Positions 6,030-9,485 of a stretch of 9,485 bases of DNA are shown one piece after another. The stretch's first letter is position 1, and each line of letters opens with the position of its first letter. The notes under the pieces were generated by a model that was not told the DNA's origin, did not search any database, and saw only the letters and a program-made list of their open reading frames with translations. This DNA comes from Clostridia bacterium (GTDB lineage Bacteria; Bacillota_E; RBS10-35; JAJYVN01), in assembly GCA_027335515.1 (NCBI GenBank), contig DAHWHT010000083.1, forward strand, positions 1-9,485, given 5' to 3'. The position numbers and the translations under genes are program-made.

Positions 6030-7496
6030 GTGCGATCGGCCGAGGTGGTCTTGGGCGCTGACACCCTTCGCCGTGGCCGGCTGCGGGCGTACGCCGGTCT
6101 CATCCTGTACCTCGCGGGTCTTTTCGGCTGGGCCGGGGTGTTTCCGTACTTCGGGGGAATCGGCGGGCCGTGGGCGTCCGCCCATGGTGTGAAGCCTGGG
6201 TTGCTGTTTTTGTGCTTTTTGTACGCGCACGCCCCCGCCCTCGTCCTGTGGGGCTACATCGCAGACCGTTACCCCAAATACGACCGCACCATGGCGCGCG
6301 GCGCCGTGCTGGCGGACGCCGCGCTGACGCTGACCGCGCTCGTGACCCCGCCGGCCCTCTGGCCCGTTCTCTTTGCGGCGATGGGCGCGGTGACCGCCGC
6401 CGGAATGACGACCTGGGGCCGCTGGTACGCCACCGCGGTCGACGTGGCCGACCTGGGCCGCGTCTTTGCCTTGGCCGCCGCGGCCGTCGCCCTCATCGAG
6501 GTGGCGGCGGACACCTGCGGCCGGTTCTTGCGGCCGGATGCGGGCGTCGTTGCCACCCTCGCGCCACTGGCCCTGGCGTGGCTGGCCCTGGGCGGCTGGA
6601 GACCCACCGTCCACCCCAGCCGGATGCAGCCGCCGCCCCCGGCCGTCCTGCGGGACCAACGGGGCTCGATGGTCCGCTTCGCCTTGTTCATTGTCTGCTT
6701 TTCGCTCGTGGCCGGCCTCAGCTTCCAGTTCTTCGTGGTCGCGCCGCTCAACCCGTCCATCAACGAAATCCTGCGACGGCTGCCGTACGTCGTCGGCTTG
6801 TTGCTCGCGGGCGTGGCCGCCGACCGCCGAGGCCTGCAGACGCCGGTGGTCGCCGGTTCGGGGCTGCTGGCCCTGGCCTTCCTCGTGGGCGCTTGGCGAC
6901 TTCCCAGCCTGCAGTATGTCAGCCTCGGCATGAACGGGACCGCCTTCGGGCTTCTGGAGGCGGCGCCCTGGCTGCTCCTGGCCGCCAACGCCCGTCCGGG
7001 GACCGCCGGCCGGTGGTTTGGCTGGGGCCTCAACCTCAATGTCGTGCCCATCCTGGTGGCGGGCATGGCGGCGCCACACCTCCCGGTGGTCGCTCCGGAG
7101 CAGTTCGGCCTGATCGCCGCCGTCGCGCTCGTGCTGGCAACCCTGCTGCTGAACGGCGCGGCCGACCCCCTCGGAATGCTGCGCGCCACACCGCCGGAGC
7201 CGGAGCGCCGCCGCGGCGCCGGGCCGACCCCCTTGGACGACCTTTTTGAGCGTCGGTATGGGGTGGGGTTGACCCCGCGCGAGTTGGAGGCAGGGCGCTT
7301 GGCCGTCCTGGGGGTGCCGACCCGGGACATCGCCGAGCGCCTCTTTGTCGCGGAGTCCACGGTCAAGACGCATCTGCGCGGCGTCTACCGAAAAACGGGG
7401 TCCGCCAACCGCATCGACCTGCTGCGCAAACTGGTCACTCCGTCTGAGAACCGGGGCGCCGGCCCCGAGTCGGTGGATCGCGACGGGGGCGGGTGA
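6030..7496 (+). CDS. Membrane-embedded LuxR-type regulator: 12-helix MFS-like domain fused to C-terminal HTH
   Basis: The 488-residue product has about twelve hydrophobic segments: approximately 21-40, 55-78, 91-108, 110-128, 141-162, 171-189, 215-238, 252-266, 272-289, 292-319, 332-347 and 358-376. MFS motif A-like loops follow helix 2 (GYIADRYPKYDR, 75-86) and helix 8 (GVAADRRG, 261-268). After a charged linker (383-409), residues 413-468 form a LuxR/GerE helix-turn-helix: LTPRELE, then TRDIAERLFVAESTVKTHL, then YRKTGSANRIDLL. Transporter-like LuxR proteins of this layout are known, notably as many paralogs in Eggerthella and relatives. There they are thought to sense small molecules at the membrane and control adjacent genes. 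Acidic residues inside predicted helices (E157, D161, E310) could line a ligand or cation site. It is divergent from the giant surface protein and convergent with the sugar porter. Ligand and target are unknown. GTG was chosen for its Shine-Dalgarno. Confidence 0.88.
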   Translation: MRSAEVVLGADTLRRGRLRAYAGLILYLAGLFGWAGVFPYFGGIGGPWASAHGVKPGLLFLCFLYAHAPALVLWGYIADRYPKYDRTMARGAVLADAALTLTALVTPPALWPVLFAAMGAVTAAGMTTWGRWYATAVDVADLGRVFALAAAAVALIEVAADTCGRFLRPDAGVVATLAPLALAWLALGGWRPTVHPSRMQPPPPAVLRDQRGSMVRFALFIVCFSLVAGLSFQFFVVAPLNPSINEILRRLPYVVGLLLAGVAADRRGLQTPVVAGSGLLALAFLVGAWRLPSLQYVSLGMNGTAFGLLEAAPWLLLAANARPGTAGRWFGWGLNLNVVPILVAGMAAPHLPVVAPEQFGLIAAVALVLATLLLNGAADPLGMLRATPPEPERRRGAGPTPLDDLFERRYGVGLTPRELEAGRLAVLGVPTRDIAERLFVAESTVKTHLRGVYRKTGSANRIDLLRKLVTPSENRGAGPESVDRDGGG

Positions 7497-7544
7497 GGAC
7501 AGCCTCCGCCCGGCCCGCAGGGGCGGCGGTCGCCCTCGACGCAG

Positions 7545-7591
7545 GGGGCACCCGAAGGCGGCGGCCCACGCATGCCGCCTCCGGGTGCCCC
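7545..7591. terminator. Bidirectional hairpin between convergent genes
   Basis: GGGGCACCCGAAGGCGGC (7545-7562) and GCCGCCTCCGGGTGCCCC (7574-7591) pair over 18 bases with one mismatch, around an 11-base loop. On the minus strand the mismatch becomes a G-U wobble. The hairpin is the main structure in the 114-base spacer between two converging stop codons, where a shared terminator is expected. Neither side has a T-tract, so it may act as a non-canonical or Rho-assisted terminator, or as a 3'-end stabiliser. Confidence 0.6.
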
Positions 7592-7610
7592 GGCGGCGAG
7601 GCGTTCCGGT

Positions 7611-9011
7611 TCAACGCCGCATGGGGTCTGCGGGTTCCGGGTCCGCAGACGGCCAGTGCCGGTCGTTTTTCCAGTACGCCTCGACGGCCTCCAGGGGGCG
7701 GTTCTTTGTCTCGGGTGCGAGCCAGGACACGAAGCCGGCGCCTACAAGGGTCACGCCGGCGAAAATCCAGAAGGTGCCGGCGGCGCCGAGGGCGGTCACC
7801 AGCGACAGGAACGTCAGCGTGATGACGAAGGTGCTGAGGTACGTGACCAGGCGCGCCACCGATTGGCCTTGGGCGCGGACCCGGTTCGGGAAGACTTCCG
7901 GCACGTAGACCCAGCCCATCAGGCCCATGCCCATGGAGAAGGCGATGTGGAACAGCAGGACGCTGCCGACGGTGAGGACGGCCATCCCGGGTTGCCGCGG
8001 CCCGAGGTAGAAGGAAAGCCCGAGCAGGGTCATGGCGGCGACGATGGTCAGCTGGCTGGTCAGCAGCAGCGGGCGCCGCCCCCAGCGGTCCACCAGCGAG
8101 ATGCCCAACACCGTGGCCAGCACCGTGATGATGCCGATGGCGGCCGTGGTGAAGATGGCGTCGCTCCGCGCGAAGCCTGCGTAGCGAAAGACGGTGGGGC
8201 TGTAGTAGGTCACCGTGTTGATCCCCGTGAACTGGCCGAAGAAGCTCAGCCCCACGGCGAACAGCAGCGCCAGGCGTACGGCGGGCCGCAGCAGGTCGGC
8301 CAACGACGCGCGGCGCAGATCCCGGGTGCGTTGGAGCTCACCCGCGATGCGCGCCACCTCCGCCCGGCGCAACGCCTCCTGCGGGAAGACCTGCCGCAGG
8401 GCCGTCTCGCCTTCGGAATCCCGGCCCTTCAGGAAATACCAGCGGGGGCTGTCGGGCATCCGCAGCAGCGACAGCAGCAGGATGAGGGCGGGTATGCAGC
8501 CCACGATGAACATGGCGCGCCAGTTTCCGGATTTGGCAAAGGCGAAGTCGACCCAATACGAGCCCGCCAACCCGACGGCGAAGGCCAGTTGGAAGGTCGC
8601 ACTGGTGCGGCCACGCATGGCCGTGCGCGAGAATTCGCTGATATACATCGGCGCGGCCACCACGATCATGCCGATGGTGATCCCGATCAAAAAGCGCGAG
8701 GCCATGAATGCGGTGTAGGTGGGCGCCAATCCGGTCGCTACCGCAAAGATGGCGCTGAGCGCGCTGGCCAGCAGGAGCACGGTGCGCCGCCCGATGGTGT
8801 CGCACAGTCGACCGGAGAACATGGCTCCGGCGAAGGATCCGACGATCACGATGCTGACCATCGCCTCGCGTTCGAACACCGTCAGGCGGTAGACGTGCTT
8901 GAGGAAGAGGAGCGCGCCGGACATGGCCCCCTGGTCGTACCCGACGGCCAATGCGCCCAACGCGACGATGGTGGCGAGCCATCCGTTCGTTGTGCGAGCG
9001 GTACTTTCCAC
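7611..9011 (-). CDS. MFS sugar porter (sugar/polyol:proton symporter type)
   Basis: The 466-residue, 12-helix permease carries the full sugar porter signature series: GYDQGAMSGALLFL in helix 1 (24-37), GRLCDTIGRR (67-76), RFLIG (106-110), PMYISEF (121-127), PDSPRW (186-191), GQFTGINTVTYYSP (259-272), DRWGRRP (308-314), PEVFPNRVR (371-379) and PETKNRPLE (433-441). Length and motif order match XylE/IolT/GLUT-like transporters, so import of a sugar or cyclitol with protons is expected. The exact substrate cannot be read. One feature is odd: the usual QQ pair of helix 7 reads GQ (G259, Q260), and the first Gln normally contacts the sugar. GTG at 9011 was chosen because AGGGGGTG precedes it and residues after it begin the first helix. 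The in-frame extension upstream to 9380 is Arg/Pro-rich and overlaps the reductase gene. It is convergent with the membrane LuxR gene and divergent from the reductase. Confidence 0.93.
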   Translation of the reverse strand: MESTARTTNGWLATIVALGALAVGYDQGAMSGALLFLKHVYRLTVFEREAMVSIVIVGSFAGAMFSGRLCDTIGRRTVLLLASALSAIFAVATGLAPTYTAFMASRFLIGITIGMIVVAAPMYISEFSRTAMRGRTSATFQLAFAVGLAGSYWVDFAFAKSGNWRAMFIVGCIPALILLLSLLRMPDSPRWYFLKGRDSEGETALRQVFPQEALRRAEVARIAGELQRTRDLRRASLADLLRPAVRLALLFAVGLSFFGQFTGINTVTYYSPTVFRYAGFARSDAIFTTAAIGIITVLATVLGISLVDRWGRRPLLLTSQLTIVAAMTLLGLSFYLGPRQPGMAVLTVGSVLLFHIAFSMGMGLMGWVYVPEVFPNRVRAQGQSVARLVTYLSTFVITLTFLSLVTALGAAGTFWIFAGVTLVGAGFVSWLAPETKNRPLEAVEAYWKNDRHWPSADPEPADPMRR

Positions 9012-9016
9012 GGTTG

Positions 9017-9024
9017 CACCCCCT
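9017..9024 (-). promoter_or_regulatory. Shine-Dalgarno deciding the GTG start of the sugar porter
   Basis: AGGGGGTG on the minus strand differs by one base from AGGAGGTG and is followed by CAACC and then GTG at 9011. It shortens the 589-codon open frame to 466 codons and frees the upstream region for a divergent promoter. Confidence 0.6.
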
Positions 9025-9061
9025 GTCCCGTCCGCGTCCCTCGACGGAGCGCGGCGTCGGT

Positions 9062-9090
9062 AGCGTACCCACCGTCCGGCCGGCGGACAA
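9062..9090 (-). promoter_or_regulatory. Candidate promoter with overlapping dyad for the sugar porter
   Basis: On the minus strand TTGTCC (9085-9090) and TACGCT (9062-9067) are separated by exactly 17 bases. They match 4 of 6 and 3 of 6 bases of the sigma-70 consensus. The start point would fall near 9054, giving a leader of about 43 bases. A dyad GTCCG-N5-CGGAC (9074-9088) overlaps the -35 and spacer, where a repressor could block the polymerase. Confidence 0.35.
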
Positions 9091-9105
9091 CATCGACGTC
9101 CAGGT

Positions 9106-9151
9106 GGGCCCGAGGGTGTCGTGCGCGCGCGGCAGGAGCACCGGGCCCGAG
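9106..9151. repeat. Nine-base direct repeat in the divergent sugar porter / reductase region
   Basis: GGGCCCGAG occurs at 9106-9114 and again at 9143-9151, 37 bases apart start to start, each containing the palindrome GGGCCC. Both lie upstream of the candidate sugar porter promoter and upstream of the reductase gene. They could be paired regulator sites. With only nine bases of a GC-rich word, chance is a real alternative. Confidence 0.3.
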
Positions 9152-9222
9152 TGGCATACGTACATAAACGCGGATTTGCCTGGGCCGCGCTGGAAGCCGC
9201 GCGGCGGCCCGGGCGCCGACGG

Positions 9223-9229
9223 AAGGCGG
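9223..9229 (+). promoter_or_regulatory. Shine-Dalgarno of the aldo/keto reductase gene
   Basis: AAGGCGG, one mismatch from AAGGAGG, lies eight bases before GTG at 9238. An ATG at 9231 is in another frame and gives only a short unrelated peptide. This supports GTG 9238. I see no strong plus-strand promoter; the AT-rich patch around 9155-9169 (CATACGTACATAAAC) is a weak -10 candidate without a matching -35. Confidence 0.5.
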
Positions 9230-9237
9230 GATGGCGG

Positions 9238-9485
9238 GTGGAGTACCGTCGTTTGGGGCGGACCGGGCTGAAGGTGTCACCGCTTTGTATCGGGTGCTGG
9301 CGGATGGGTGGCAACCAGACGGATGAGGAGACATCCCTGACGATCCTGCGGGCTGCGATCGATGCGGGGATTAACTTCATCGATACCGCGGACGTCTATA
9401 CCGGCGGCCACAGCGAGCGCATCGTGGCCCGGGTGCTGGAGGGCCGGCGGTCCGAGGTGGTGCTCGCGACGAAGTGCCGCGGACG
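9238..9485 (+). CDS. Aldo/keto reductase, N-terminal part (runs off right edge)
   Basis: The 82 visible codons match the start of the NAD(P)H-dependent aldo/keto reductase barrel. MEYRRLGRTGLKVSPLCIGC (GTG read as Met) forms the first strands. Then comes AIDAGINFIDTADVYTGG, where D49 and Y54 (counting the start as residue 1) are the conserved catalytic Asp and Tyr, followed by HSERIVARVLEG and the strand VVLATKCRG. The family reduces carbonyls or oxidises alcohols of sugars, polyols and aldehydes in the cytoplasm. Members usually have about 310-340 residues, so roughly three quarters lies outside the window. The Cys in ATKCRG replaces the more usual Val or Phe. It is divergent from the sugar porter, 226 bases apart, and could act on the same compound or a derivative, which is inference from position. 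Confidence 0.92.
   Translation, partial: MEYRRLGRTGLKVSPLCIGCWRMGGNQTDEETSLTILRAAIDAGINFIDTADVYTGGHSERIVARVLEGRRSEVVLATKCRG

Noticed and set aside
5739..7373. Minus-strand open frame of 544 codons opposite the membrane regulator
   Set aside because: It is charged, low-complexity sequence without hydrophobic segments or motifs, while the plus strand gives a 12-helix protein with a complete HTH.
7572..9167. Plus-strand open frame of 531 codons opposite the sugar porter
   Set aside because: It is an antisense shadow rich in Gly, Glu, Gln and His. The minus strand carries all sugar porter signatures.
9012..9380. N-terminal extension of the sugar porter frame up to an ATG at 9380
   Set aside because: The extra 123 residues are Arg/Pro/Ser-rich, overlap the reductase gene on the other strand, and lack similarity to porter N termini. 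GTG 9011 has a ribosome site.

Overview
This is a GC-rich bacterial window holding four protein genes, two of them cut by the window edges. No RNA gene, CRISPR array, insertion sequence or phage gene is recognisable. Starts are GTG or TTG preceded by purine-rich Shine-Dalgarno sequences. The giant protein has modules typical of S-layer-like proteins of Bacillota: IPT/TIG, He_PIG, carboxypeptidase-regulatory-like and SbsA-like Ig. Together this suggests a GC-rich Bacillota lineage (Symbiobacterium, Thermaerobacter or Sulfobacillia-like). That is inference from style rather than from a marker gene, and an actinobacterial or coriobacterial host cannot be excluded.

Layout. Positions 1-5692, minus strand: one uninterrupted reading frame of 1897 codons whose 3' end lies beyond the left edge. 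It encodes a very large exported protein built from a chain of beta-sandwich modules with one alpha-helical module. Positions 5693-6029: a 337-base divergent intergenic region with two short dyads and one perfect -35 hexamer. Positions 6030-7496, plus strand: a 488-residue membrane protein in which a 12-helix major-facilitator-type domain is fused to a C-terminal LuxR-type helix-turn-helix. Positions 7497-7610: convergent intergenic spacer with an 18-bp-stem hairpin, probably a shared terminator. Positions 7611-9011, minus strand: a 466-residue sugar porter of the MFS. Positions 9012-9237: second divergent promoter region. Positions 9238 to the right edge, plus strand: the first 82 codons of an aldo/keto reductase.

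How they may work together. The membrane LuxR protein looks like a one-component regulator that senses a small molecule through a transporter-like domain. By position its most likely targets are itself and the divergently transcribed giant surface protein. The sugar porter and aldo/keto reductase form a second divergent pair that could belong to uptake and oxidation or reduction of a sugar or polyol. No sequence evidence joins the two pairs beyond adjacency.

The most interesting items are the membrane-bound transporter-like regulator paired with a giant cell-surface protein, the helical module inside that protein, and its TTG start with an N-terminal extension before the signal peptide.
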